Assembly: GCF_001885765.1 (NCBI RefSeq)
Contig: NZ_JXKD01000007.1
Location: 1 to 64,000 of the forward strand
From: Enterococcus aquimarinus
GTDB taxonomy: Bacteria > Bacillota > Bacilli > Lactobacillales > Enterococcaceae
Direction of reading: 5' to 3'
DNA length: 64,000 nt
Shown here: positions 17,689 to 25,887 of the stretch, one piece after another
How the letters are laid out: each line of letters begins with the position of its first letter
Numbering within the stretch: the first letter of the stretch is position 1
Notes under the pieces: model-generated
What the model saw: only the letters and a program-made list of their open reading frames with translations
Database searches by the model: none
What the model was told of the DNA's origin: nothing
Made by a program: the position numbers and the translations under genes

Positions 17689-19038
17689 TTGAGTATCATC
17701 CGAGGTGACATCGAAGAAGCAAAAGGGATTGAAGAAGAGGAAATAGTCGTCTATCCCGAAACAAATATGGTAAAAGAACGCTTAGAGTGGTTTCAAGATT
17801 TAAAATTAGGGGTCATTTTCCATTATGGCATTTATGCTCAAGCAGGAATCGTCGAATCTTGGCAATTATCTGAAGAAGATGTTTGGGCAAGAGAAGGCAG
17901 AGAGTTTCGAAAAGATTTCAAACAACTCCAATTAGATTATTGGAATTTAATCTCTGAATTTAATCCCACACAACTCGACGCGAAAAAATGGGCACAAACG
18001 TGTAAACAAGCAGGCTTTAAGTATTGTATTTTCACGACGAAACACCATGATGGTTTTAACCTTTACAATACGATGGAAACGGAATATAAAGTCGGCGGAA
18101 AATTAAGTCCGTTTAAACGGGATATTTTAAAAGAAGTGTTTGATGCTTTTCGTGAAGAAGACTTTGGAATTGGCGCGTATTATTCAAAAGCCGATTGGTA
18201 TTCTCAATATTATTGGTTAGATGATGAGACTAAAAAAGGACGTCGAGCAAGTTACGATACGCAAAAGCACCCAGAAATTTGGGAGAAATACGTGCAATTT
18301 GTTCATAATCAAATTCATGAAATCACGCATAATTATGGGGATATCGACTTATTGTGGTTAGATGGTGGTTGGTGTGGCCAAGGTAAGGAAGATTTACAAA
18401 TGGATCGCTTAGCTGAAATTGCCCGTGAACAAAACCCAGAGTTGATTATGGTCGATCGTATGATGGGGGGACGCCATGAGAACTACGTCACACCTGAACG
18501 AAAGATACCAGCATTACATGAAATTCCAACAAAAGTTTGGGAGAGTAATATTCCAATTGGGAACGACTGGGGCTATGTACCAGTAGAGACGTTTAAATCG
18601 AGTCAAGTATTATTGGATACGTTTGTTGATGTGGTCAGTAAAGGTGGTAACTTAATCTTGGGTGTTGGCCCAACTCCTCAAGGAACATTTACGGAGGAAG
18701 AAACAACGATTCTACAAGAGATTGGGGAATGGTTAGCCATTTACGGAGAAGGAATTTATCATACCCGAGCGCAAGCGAAAGATCGCGCGAATGAATGGAA
18801 ACTAACGTTCAATAAAAATGAAAAAACCCATTATGCTTTTCGAAGCATTGAAGCCTCACAATTAGAGACGTTTTCACTTGCTGAAATCGAAGCTGAAGTT
18901 GGCGATGAAATTATCGATTTAGGAACGGGGGGAGTCGTAACAATCTTAGATGGGGAGCAGATTGATGGTAGTCTGATTCATCGACCAACATTTGGTTCAA
19001 TGGGGTTAAAAGTAACAAAAAAGGATACAATAAAGTAG
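17689..19038 (+). CDS. GH29 alpha-L-fucosidase-like enzyme
   Basis: Second family 29 enzyme (449 residues, no signal peptide). It has VIFHYGIYAQAGIVESW, TTKHHDGFNLY (about residues 115-125), the nucleophile candidate D225 in LLWLDGGWCGQG and the late GGNLILGVGPTPQG motif. It is clearly diverged from the 8969 enzyme, so the two probably cut different fucosyl linkages. The start is a TTG at 17689 with AGGAGG eight bases upstream. Transcription from promoter copy B is expected, and the lipoprotein gene follows after 15 bases in the same unit, pairing import and hydrolysis. Confidence 0.88.
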   Translation: MSIIRGDIEEAKGIEEEEIVVYPETNMVKERLEWFQDLKLGVIFHYGIYAQAGIVESWQLSEEDVWAREGREFRKDFKQLQLDYWNLISEFNPTQLDAKKWAQTCKQAGFKYCIFTTKHHDGFNLYNTMETEYKVGGKLSPFKRDILKEVFDAFREEDFGIGAYYSKADWYSQYYWLDDETKKGRRASYDTQKHPEIWEKYVQFVHNQIHEITHNYGDIDLLWLDGGWCGQGKEDLQMDRLAEIAREQNPELIMVDRMMGGRHENYVTPERKIPALHEIPTKVWESNIPIGNDWGYVPVETFKSSQVLLDTFVDVVSKGGNLILGVGPTPQGTFTEEETTILQEIGEWLAIYGEGIYHTRAQAKDRANEWKLTFNKNEKTHYAFRSIEASQLETFSLAEIEAEVGDEIIDLGTGGVVTILDGEQIDGSLIHRPTFGSMGLKVTKKDTIK

Positions 19039-19053
19039 AAAAGGGGAATGAAA

Positions 19054-20700
19054 ATGCGTAAAAAAAACAAAGTGATTTTAGGATTAGGAATTGCCTTATT
19101 CAGTACGATTTTAGTGGCTTGTGGCTCAGGTAATGCAACAGGCAATGGGGTTAAAGAAGGAGAAGAAGTAAAACTAAATACAGAAAGCCAATTTCCAATT
19201 ATTGCCGAAGGGGAAGAATTAAGTCTAAGTATTATGGCTCCTGGAATGGGTGAAGCTGAGTGGGAAGACATGGCGACACTGCAAGACTATATGGAAAAAA
19301 CAGGCATCACGACGACGTATGTAACGCCACCAAATGCTGATTTTCCGACAAAATTAAACTTAGCATTTGCTTCAGGTGACTTAACCGATATTATTTATGG
19401 CGCAGGTTCTAATACATTGACTTCAGCGATGGAAATTGATTATGGTTCTCAAGGGATTTTAGTCGCGTTAGAAGATTATATTACGCCTGAAATCATGCCA
19501 AACTTGTCAAAAATGATTGAAGAAGATCCAAATATTTTGAAATCAATTACCACACCGGATGGCCATGTCTACTCCTTGCCAATGATTCCACGTAATGGGA
19601 CGTCTATTTGGTATCAAGGTCCACTTTGGTATAATGGAGAATGGCTAGATACTTTAGGTGTAGAAGAATTACCAAAAACTACTGAAGAGTTCTATGATTT
19701 ACTCGTTCGTTTCCGCGATGAAGATCCAAATGGGAATGGGCAAAAAGATGAAATCCCATTATCGGATGTTCAAATGAATGGTAGCCGTTTATGGTTAATG
19801 GGCGCATTCGGAATGAAAGTAAAAGGGATTCAAGAAGATGATGGGGTCGTTTCTTATACACCAATCTCAGAAAACTACAAAGCGTTCTTAGAATACATGA
19901 ACAAACTCTATTCTGAAGGATTGCTTGATAAAGAAGTGTACAGTCAATCAGACGATCAAAAGAAAGCAAAAGGACAAAAAAATCAATTGGGTATTTTCCC
20001 AGATTACTATAGCTTCTTCACAACAGGTCGTAGTGAGCAAGAAGCAACGAATGATCCAATGTTACAACCACTTTCTTCTGAATATTCACCAGAAACAGTG
20101 ATTCCAGGTAGTCCACGTCTTTCTCGAGGAGCGTTCTCAATCACAAGCCAAAATCCATCGGTTGAAGCGTCATTACGTTGGGTTGATTACTTCTACTCTG
20201 CTGAAGGTTCAAAATACTTAGAACAAGGACCAGAAGGCGTTTACTGGGAAACAGCTAAAAATAAAGATGGCGAAGAAGTTCGTGTGTACACCCCTGAAGT
20301 TGATGTAAATGACACGGAGTCTTTCCGAGCTAAAATTACGCCAGCTTATGGGTTAGTAACGCCAAACTTAGTCATTGATCAAGAACCAATTCGTGTTAGT
20401 GCGGATGAAGAACCAAATACTTCATTCACTGATTGGGTTATTGGTGAAACACAAGAAAAAATGGAGCCAGTGGCTGAAGTACCGTTCCCATTATTATACT
20501 TAACTAAAGAAGAAAATGATAAAGTATCTACAAGTGCAACAGACTTACAAACCTATACAACTGAAATGGAAGCAAAATTCATTACAGGTGTCACTTCATT
20601 TGATGAGTGGGACAAATATGTCGAAACGATTGAATCAATGGGCGTTGAAGAATACGTGGCAGCGTATCAAGCCGCTTATGATCGCTGGGCAGCAAACTAG
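19054..20700 (+). CDS. Sugar-binding lipoprotein, ABC transporter (LipO/YtcQ-like), copy 1
   Basis: Extracellular solute-binding lipoprotein of the family 1 type, 548 residues after choosing the second ATG (19054), which has GGGG eight bases upstream. The signal peptide ends in LVAC with lipidation at Cys23. The DPNGNGQKDEIPL segment (about residues 227-239) is the calcium-loop-like motif typical of LipO/YtcQ oligosaccharide-binding proteins. It should capture an oligosaccharide at the cell surface and pass it to an ABC permease, but no LplB/LplC-type permease genes are in the window. It is cotranscribed with the GH29 gene and ends at a terminator. The paralogue at 20969 is nearly identical over most of its length. 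Confidence 0.88.
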   Translation: MRKKNKVILGLGIALFSTILVACGSGNATGNGVKEGEEVKLNTESQFPIIAEGEELSLSIMAPGMGEAEWEDMATLQDYMEKTGITTTYVTPPNADFPTKLNLAFASGDLTDIIYGAGSNTLTSAMEIDYGSQGILVALEDYITPEIMPNLSKMIEEDPNILKSITTPDGHVYSLPMIPRNGTSIWYQGPLWYNGEWLDTLGVEELPKTTEEFYDLLVRFRDEDPNGNGQKDEIPLSDVQMNGSRLWLMGAFGMKVKGIQEDDGVVSYTPISENYKAFLEYMNKLYSEGLLDKEVYSQSDDQKKAKGQKNQLGIFPDYYSFFTTGRSEQEATNDPMLQPLSSEYSPETVIPGSPRLSRGAFSITSQNPSVEASLRWVDYFYSAEGSKYLEQGPEGVYWETAKNKDGEEVRVYTPEVDVNDTESFRAKITPAYGLVTPNLVIDQEPIRVSADEEPNTSFTDWVIGETQEKMEPVAEVPFPLLYLTKEENDKVSTSATDLQTYTTEMEAKFITGVTSFDEWDKYVETIESMGVEEYVAAYQAAYDRWAAN

Positions 20701-20719
20701 TTTTAAGTGTTACCTTTTA

Positions 20720-20761
20720 AATTCCAAACAATTCTCGAAAGATTATTGTTTGGAATTTTCT
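20720..20761 (+). terminator. Terminator after lipoprotein copy 1
   Basis: AATTCCAAACAAT (20720-20732) pairs with ATTGTTTGGAATT (20745-20757), followed by TTCTT. Confidence 0.85.
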
Positions 20762-20852
20762 TATTGTGCTCGCTCGCTTCGCTTATCATTAAAGAGTGGG
20801 ATATGTGCGGAAAAACGTGATAAAACAACATTTTGAAAGCCTTTTCTTTTTT

Positions 20853-20904
20853 ACATAGACGATTATTTAAACATATTGCGCATATTTTGGTTAGCGCTTA
20901 CAAT
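20853..20904 (+). promoter_or_regulatory. Regulon promoter copy C, for lipoprotein copy 2
   Basis: ACATA at 20853-20857 and 20871-20875 (18 bp apart), -35 TTGCGC (20876-20881), 17-bp spacer, -10 TACAAT (20899-20904), with GCGCTTACA overlapping the -10. The upstream AAAGCCTTT (20836-20844) is shared in sense with the manA upstream region. Confidence 0.78.
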
Positions 20905-20968
20905 TCAATTGCAATAAGAAACGCCGGCTGTTTCAAAAAAGCATAATACATTCTGGGAGGAATAAAAG

Positions 20969-22624
20969 ATGAGAAGTGGAAACAAATTGATTTACGGGTT
21001 AGGGATTGCCTTGTTTAGTACATTACTCGTTGCATGTAGTGCAAGTAATAGTAGTCAAGGAAACGGTTCGAATGGTGTTCAAGAATCTTCGGTTAAATTA
21101 AATACGGAAAGTCAATTTCCAATTGTAGCTGAAGGAGAAGAATTAACATTAAGTATTATGGCTCCAGGAATGGGTCTTGCTGAATGGGACGATATGCAGA
21201 CTTTGCAAGATTATATGAAGCAAACAGGTATTACAACTACCTATGTCACGCCTCCTAATGCTGACTTTCCTACTAAGTTAAATCTGGCTTTTGCGGCAGA
21301 TGATTTAACAGATATTATCTATGGAGCTGGATCCAATACCTTGACATCGGCCATGGAAATTGACTACGGTGCACAAGGGATTTTAGTTGCTTTAGAAGAT
21401 TATATTACCCCTGAAATTATGCCGAATTTCACAAAATTGGCAGAAGAAGATCCGAATTTACTAAAATCGATTACAACACCTGATGGACATATTTATTCTT
21501 TACCGTTCGTTCCTCGTAATGGAACAGCGATTTGGTATCAACAACCAATGTGGTATAACGGGGAATGGTTGGATAATTTAGAGGTCACAGAATTACCAAA
21601 GACTACCGATGAATTATATGATTTACTCGTTCGTTTCCGCGATGAAGATCCAAATGGGAATGGTCAAAAAGATGAAATCCCTCTAACAGATGTCGAAATG
21701 AATGGAACACGTCTGTGGCTAATGGGTGCCTTTGGAATCAAAGTGAAAGGGATTCAAGAAGATGATGGGGTTGTTTCTTACACACCGATTTCAGAAAATT
21801 ATAAGGCATTCTTACAGTATATGAATAAATTATATTCAGAAGGATTACTTGATAAAGAAGTCTATAGCCAATCCAATGATCAAAAACAAGCAAAAGGACA
21901 AAAAAATCAATTAGGATTATTTAATGACTACTATAGCTTCTTTACCACAGGTCGAACAGAAAAAGAAGCGCTTAATGATCCGTTATTCCAGCCTTTAACT
22001 TCAGAAGTTTCAACGGAAGCAGTCATTGCAGGTAGTCCACGATTATCGAGAGGAGCCTTTGCATTAACACACAAGAATCCATCAATCGAAGCCTCATTAC
22101 GTTGGGTTGATTATTTTTACTCTGAAGAAGGTGCGAAATACTTAGAACAAGGTCCAGAGGGTGTTTATTGGGAAACTGCTACCAATAAAGATGGCGAAGA
22201 AGTGCGCGTTTATACTCCAGAAGTTGATCTGGATGACACAGAGTCTTTCCGTGGAAAGATTACGCCAGCGTATGGTTTAGTTACGCCAAATATTGTGATT
22301 GACCATGAACCAATCCGTAAAAATGCGGATGAAGAACCTGATACGACATTTATTGATTGGGTGGTAAATGAAACGGAAGAGAAAATGACTCCCGCAGCAG
22401 AAGTACCGTTTCCACTATTATACTTAACAAAAGAAGAAAATGATAAAGTTGCAACGAACGCAACCGATTTAGCAACGTACACGGAGGAAATGGAAGCAAA
22501 ATTCATTACCGGTGTGACGTCATTTGATGAGTGGGATAAATATGTCCAAACGATTGAATCGATGGGCGTTGAAGAATATGTCGCAACGTATCAAACGGCT
22601 TATGATCGTTGGGCAGCAAACTAA
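20969..22624 (+). CDS. Sugar-binding lipoprotein, ABC transporter (LipO/YtcQ-like), copy 2
   Basis: Paralogue of the 19054 protein (551 residues). It has a lipoprotein signal with Cys23 after LLVA, and the same DPNGNGQKDEIPL loop. By eye the mature proteins are identical over long blocks and differ mainly in the linker after the cysteine and in scattered substitutions, pointing to a recent tandem duplication. Synonymous differences are frequent, so the copies are not freshly made. It has its own promoter (copy C) and terminator. Differences around residues 175-195 (VPRNGTAIWYQQPMW against IPRNGTSIWYQGPLW) could alter the ligand. GGGAGG precedes the ATG. Confidence 0.88.
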   Translation: MRSGNKLIYGLGIALFSTLLVACSASNSSQGNGSNGVQESSVKLNTESQFPIVAEGEELTLSIMAPGMGLAEWDDMQTLQDYMKQTGITTTYVTPPNADFPTKLNLAFAADDLTDIIYGAGSNTLTSAMEIDYGAQGILVALEDYITPEIMPNFTKLAEEDPNLLKSITTPDGHIYSLPFVPRNGTAIWYQQPMWYNGEWLDNLEVTELPKTTDELYDLLVRFRDEDPNGNGQKDEIPLTDVEMNGTRLWLMGAFGIKVKGIQEDDGVVSYTPISENYKAFLQYMNKLYSEGLLDKEVYSQSNDQKQAKGQKNQLGLFNDYYSFFTTGRTEKEALNDPLFQPLTSEVSTEAVIAGSPRLSRGAFALTHKNPSIEASLRWVDYFYSEEGAKYLEQGPEGVYWETATNKDGEEVRVYTPEVDLDDTESFRGKITPAYGLVTPNIVIDHEPIRKNADEEPDTTFIDWVVNETEEKMTPAAEVPFPLLYLTKEENDKVATNATDLATYTEEMEAKFITGVTSFDEWDKYVQTIESMGVEEYVATYQTAYDRWAAN

Positions 22625-22644
22625 AACAACTATTATTTTTTAAC

Positions 22645-22692
22645 GTTCCAACTAAAAATCAGAATTGATTTTTAGTTGGAACATTTTCTTTT
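22645..22692 (+). terminator. Terminator after lipoprotein copy 2
   Basis: Perfect 17-bp arms GTTCCAACTAAAAATCA (22645-22661) and its complement (22666-22682) with loop GAAT, then ATTTTCTTTT. Confidence 0.88.
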
Positions 22693-22754
22693 ATCACGAA
22701 AGAATTCTAAAAAATGGAGAATATGCTTGAAGTATCAACGTTTTGTGGAAATTA

Positions 22755-22806
22755 ACATACATCAGAAATTATACATATTGCGAAACTATCGGGTAACGCT
22801 TACATT
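22755..22806 (+). promoter_or_regulatory. Regulon promoter copy D, for the GH38-GH3 operon
   Basis: ACATA at 22755-22759 and 22773-22777 (18 bp apart), -35 TTGCGA (22778-22783), 17-bp spacer, -10 TACATT (22801-22806), with ACGCTTACA overlapping. It lies 38 bases before the mannosidase start. Confidence 0.78.
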
Positions 22807-22844
22807 TTAAGTAGACGAAACACTTAAGAAAAGGGGCAAGATAA

Positions 22845-25800
22845 ATGACTCATCCACAATTTGAATTTGAACGTATTCGAAAAATATTTTTTAAAGTTAA
22901 CCGTTATAAAGTGAAAGAACGTCGCGTAATTTCCGCGCTATCTTTAGATCAAGGCAACGGTTTTGAACCATATGAACAAGGGGATTATTTTGGGAAGAAG
23001 AACACGGATTACACGATTAAAGGAACGTTTACGATTCCAGAAGAATGGCGTGATTATCCGGTTGCTTTTGAAGGATATGCCGATCCCTCACAGTCAGACA
23101 ATAGTACCAATCCTCAAATGAAAGTCTATTTAAATGATCACTATTTACAAGCGTTAGATACGAATCATCGAGAAGTCGTATTGGCTGATGAATGGAAAGA
23201 TGCGGGAGAAATCGACTTTACGGTGCCGATTTTTTCTGGCCGTGAAGAGAAAAAATTTCCGCTGCATTTTCATTTAATTGCTTATGATCAAGCGACGTAT
23301 GATTTTTACTACGATTTAATGGCAATTTATGATTCTTGGCGTGGTGTGATGGCATTTGGTGGAGACGCCGAACGCTACCAACAAACGCTCGTTCAAGCGG
23401 TAAACTTGCTTGATTTCCGTCAACCGTATTCAAAGAGTTATTATCAAGGCATTGAAGCCGCGAAAGAAGTGCTGGCATCCATGTATCTCATCGATCATGT
23501 ACCGATACAAAAAGTGACGGCAGTCGGACATACGCATATTGATTTGGCATGGTTATGGACCGTTCAACAAGCCATTGAAAAAGGAGAACGTAGCTTTCAA
23601 ACCGTTTTTCAATTAATGGATGAATATCCAGACTATACGTTCATCAATAGTCAGCCGCAACAATATCAATTTATGAAAGACCATTATCCTGAATTGTACG
23701 CAAAAATCAAAGAAAAAATCAAAGAAGGTCGATGGGAAGCAGAAGGCGCGATGTGGGTCGAAGCGGATTGTAACTTAACATCAGGTGAATCACTCGTTCG
23801 ACAAGTATTGTATGGTAAACGATTCTTGAAAGAAGAGTTTGATGTGGATAGTAAAATTTTATGGTTACCCGATGTCTTTGGTTATTCAGCAGCATTACCC
23901 CAAATATTACAAAAAACCAATACGCCTTATTTTATGACGACAAAATTAAACTGGAATCAATTTAATCAAATTCCTTATGACTCTTTTTATTGGCAAGGAA
24001 TTGATGGTTCAAAAGTACTGACTCATTTTATTACGACCATTAGTGAACATTATAATCCCACACCGTATTATTCAACGTACAATGGGTTGTTAGATCCTTA
24101 TACCGTCAAAGGGAGTTTTGAGCGCTATCAACAAAAAGCGGTCAATGATGAGATCTTACTGGCGTACGGATACGGCGATGGAGGTGGCGGTCCAACAAGA
24201 GAAATGCTTGAAATTCAAAAACGGTTGCAACAGCCACTGCCCGATATGCCAACGATTACCGGCGATCGTGCAGGCGCATTTTTTGATCGCTTAAGTCAAA
24301 AAGAGAAGTTACCGACATGGTATGGCGAATTGTATTTTGAATACCATCGCGGAACGTTAACATCGATTGGGAAAAATAAAAAATACAATCGCGAAATTGA
24401 ATTTTTATTACAAAATGTTGAAAAATGTTATGCCCAATACGCCTTTGATCGTTATCCGCAAGAAGCGCTAGAAAGAATGTGGAAGGTTGTCTTATTGAAT
24501 CAATTTCACGATATTTTACCGGGGAGTTCGATTGAAGAAGTCTATGAACAAACTGATCGTGAATATGAAGCCATTATCAAGGAATGCCATGACTTATTAA
24601 GCGCCTTACCTTTGGTGCAACAAGAGTCAGTCTTTACCTTATATAACGCGCTAGGCTTTCAGCGTGCAAGCACAATTACGCTACCTGTAGTTGGACAAGT
24701 TGTTGATGGTGCGGGACATACGTTAGTCAGTCAGTTAACGCATCAAAATCAATTACTTGTCAAAACGTCCACGATTCCTTCGTTAGCTAGCGAAAAAGTG
24801 AACGTCATTGCGCAACCTTTTACAGCCGTCGTATTACCAAGTGTTGAGAAACAGTTTGAAACGGCTGATTTTAAAGTGAAGCTAAATGATGCATTCGAAA
24901 TCATTTCACTTTTTGATAAACAAGCCAAACGAGAAATGATTCCGACGGGTGAAAAATTGAATCAACTCGTGGCCTACGAAGATATTCCAATGGATTACGA
25001 TGCATGGGATATTGATGTGTACTATCAAGAAAAATCATGGAATGTTGATCAAATTGACAGTATTGAATGGGTCGAAAAAGGACCGATTCGTGATACATTG
25101 AAGGTCGTTCGCCCATTTGAGAATTCAACGATTACGCAGTACATCCATTTCTATCATGGCACAAAACGGATTGATTTTGAAACAAAAGTCGATTGGCAAC
25201 TCAATCAGGTGCTATTAAAAGCGCAAATGCCCATTGCGGTGAATACATTAGAGGCAACTTATGATATCCAGTTCGGGAACGTCACACGAAATGTCCATAA
25301 AAATACAACTTGGGATTGGGCTCGCTTTGAAAGTTGCGGCCAAAAATGGGTTGATTTATCGGAAGGAAATTATGGCGTCAGTCTCTTATCGGATGCAAAA
25401 TATGGCTTTAGTACCGAATTCCAAAAAATCGGCATTACGTTAATTAAATCCGCAATCGATCCTTATCCAAATGCGGATAATGGTCAACACGCATTTACCT
25501 ATTCCTTATTTGCTCATGAAGGGAATTGGCAACAAGGTCACACCATGGAAGAAGCGCTAGACGTGAATGTCCCACTAATGGTCTTTGACGGCGATCTGAA
25601 CGAAAATACTTCTTTCTTTGAAGTGGATATGCCGAATGTGTTATTAGATACGGTGAAAAAAGCAGAAGACGATGAGGCGATTGTCTTGCGCTTATATGAA
25701 TACATGAATCGTCAAACGCAAGTGAGACTGACGAGTCACAAAGAGATTGAACGGGCAGTCTTGTGCAACATGTTAGAAGAAGCAGAAGAAGAATTAGCTA

Positions 25801-25871
25801 TCGGAAAAAATCACATTGATGTAGCGTTTAAACCATTTGAAGTGCAAACAATCAAAGTATATTTCAAATAA
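22845..25871 (+). CDS. GH38 alpha-mannosidase (1008 aa)
   Basis: Full-length family 38 alpha-mannosidase, cytoplasmic. The N-terminal beta domain (about 1-215) precedes the catalytic domain, which has zinc ligands H231 and D233 in GHTHIDLAWLW, the nucleophile D343 in WLPDVFGYS and H555 in NQFHDILPGS. The C-terminal half is the usual set of beta domains, ending with a strand-rich region. This is the classic bacterial type that trims alpha-mannosyl residues from imported N-glycan or mannan fragments with retention. It has its own regulon promoter and GGGG ribosome site, and the GH3 gene follows after 16 bases. Confidence 0.93.
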   Translation: MTHPQFEFERIRKIFFKVNRYKVKERRVISALSLDQGNGFEPYEQGDYFGKKNTDYTIKGTFTIPEEWRDYPVAFEGYADPSQSDNSTNPQMKVYLNDHYLQALDTNHREVVLADEWKDAGEIDFTVPIFSGREEKKFPLHFHLIAYDQATYDFYYDLMAIYDSWRGVMAFGGDAERYQQTLVQAVNLLDFRQPYSKSYYQGIEAAKEVLASMYLIDHVPIQKVTAVGHTHIDLAWLWTVQQAIEKGERSFQTVFQLMDEYPDYTFINSQPQQYQFMKDHYPELYAKIKEKIKEGRWEAEGAMWVEADCNLTSGESLVRQVLYGKRFLKEEFDVDSKILWLPDVFGYSAALPQILQKTNTPYFMTTKLNWNQFNQIPYDSFYWQGIDGSKVLTHFITTISEHYNPTPYYSTYNGLLDPYTVKGSFERYQQKAVNDEILLAYGYGDGGGGPTREMLEIQKRLQQPLPDMPTITGDRAGAFFDRLSQKEKLPTWYGELYFEYHRGTLTSIGKNKKYNREIEFLLQNVEKCYAQYAFDRYPQEALERMWKVVLLNQFHDILPGSSIEEVYEQTDREYEAIIKECHDLLSALPLVQQESVFTLYNALGFQRASTITLPVVGQVVDGAGHTLVSQLTHQNQLLVKTSTIPSLASEKVNVIAQPFTAVVLPSVEKQFETADFKVKLNDAFEIISLFDKQAKREMIPTGEKLNQLVAYEDIPMDYDAWDIDVYYQEKSWNVDQIDSIEWVEKGPIRDTLKVVRPFENSTITQYIHFYHGTKRIDFETKVDWQLNQVLLKAQMPIAVNTLEATYDIQFGNVTRNVHKNTTWDWARFESCGQKWVDLSEGNYGVSLLSDAKYGFSTEFQKIGITLIKSAIDPYPNADNGQHAFTYSLFAHEGNWQQGHTMEEALDVNVPLMVFDGDLNENTSFFEVDMPNVLLDTVKKAEDDEAIVLRLYEYMNRQTQVRLTSHKEIERAVLCNMLEEAEEELAIGKNHIDVAFKPFEVQTIKVYFK

Positions 25872-25887
25872 GAAAGTAGGGAACACG

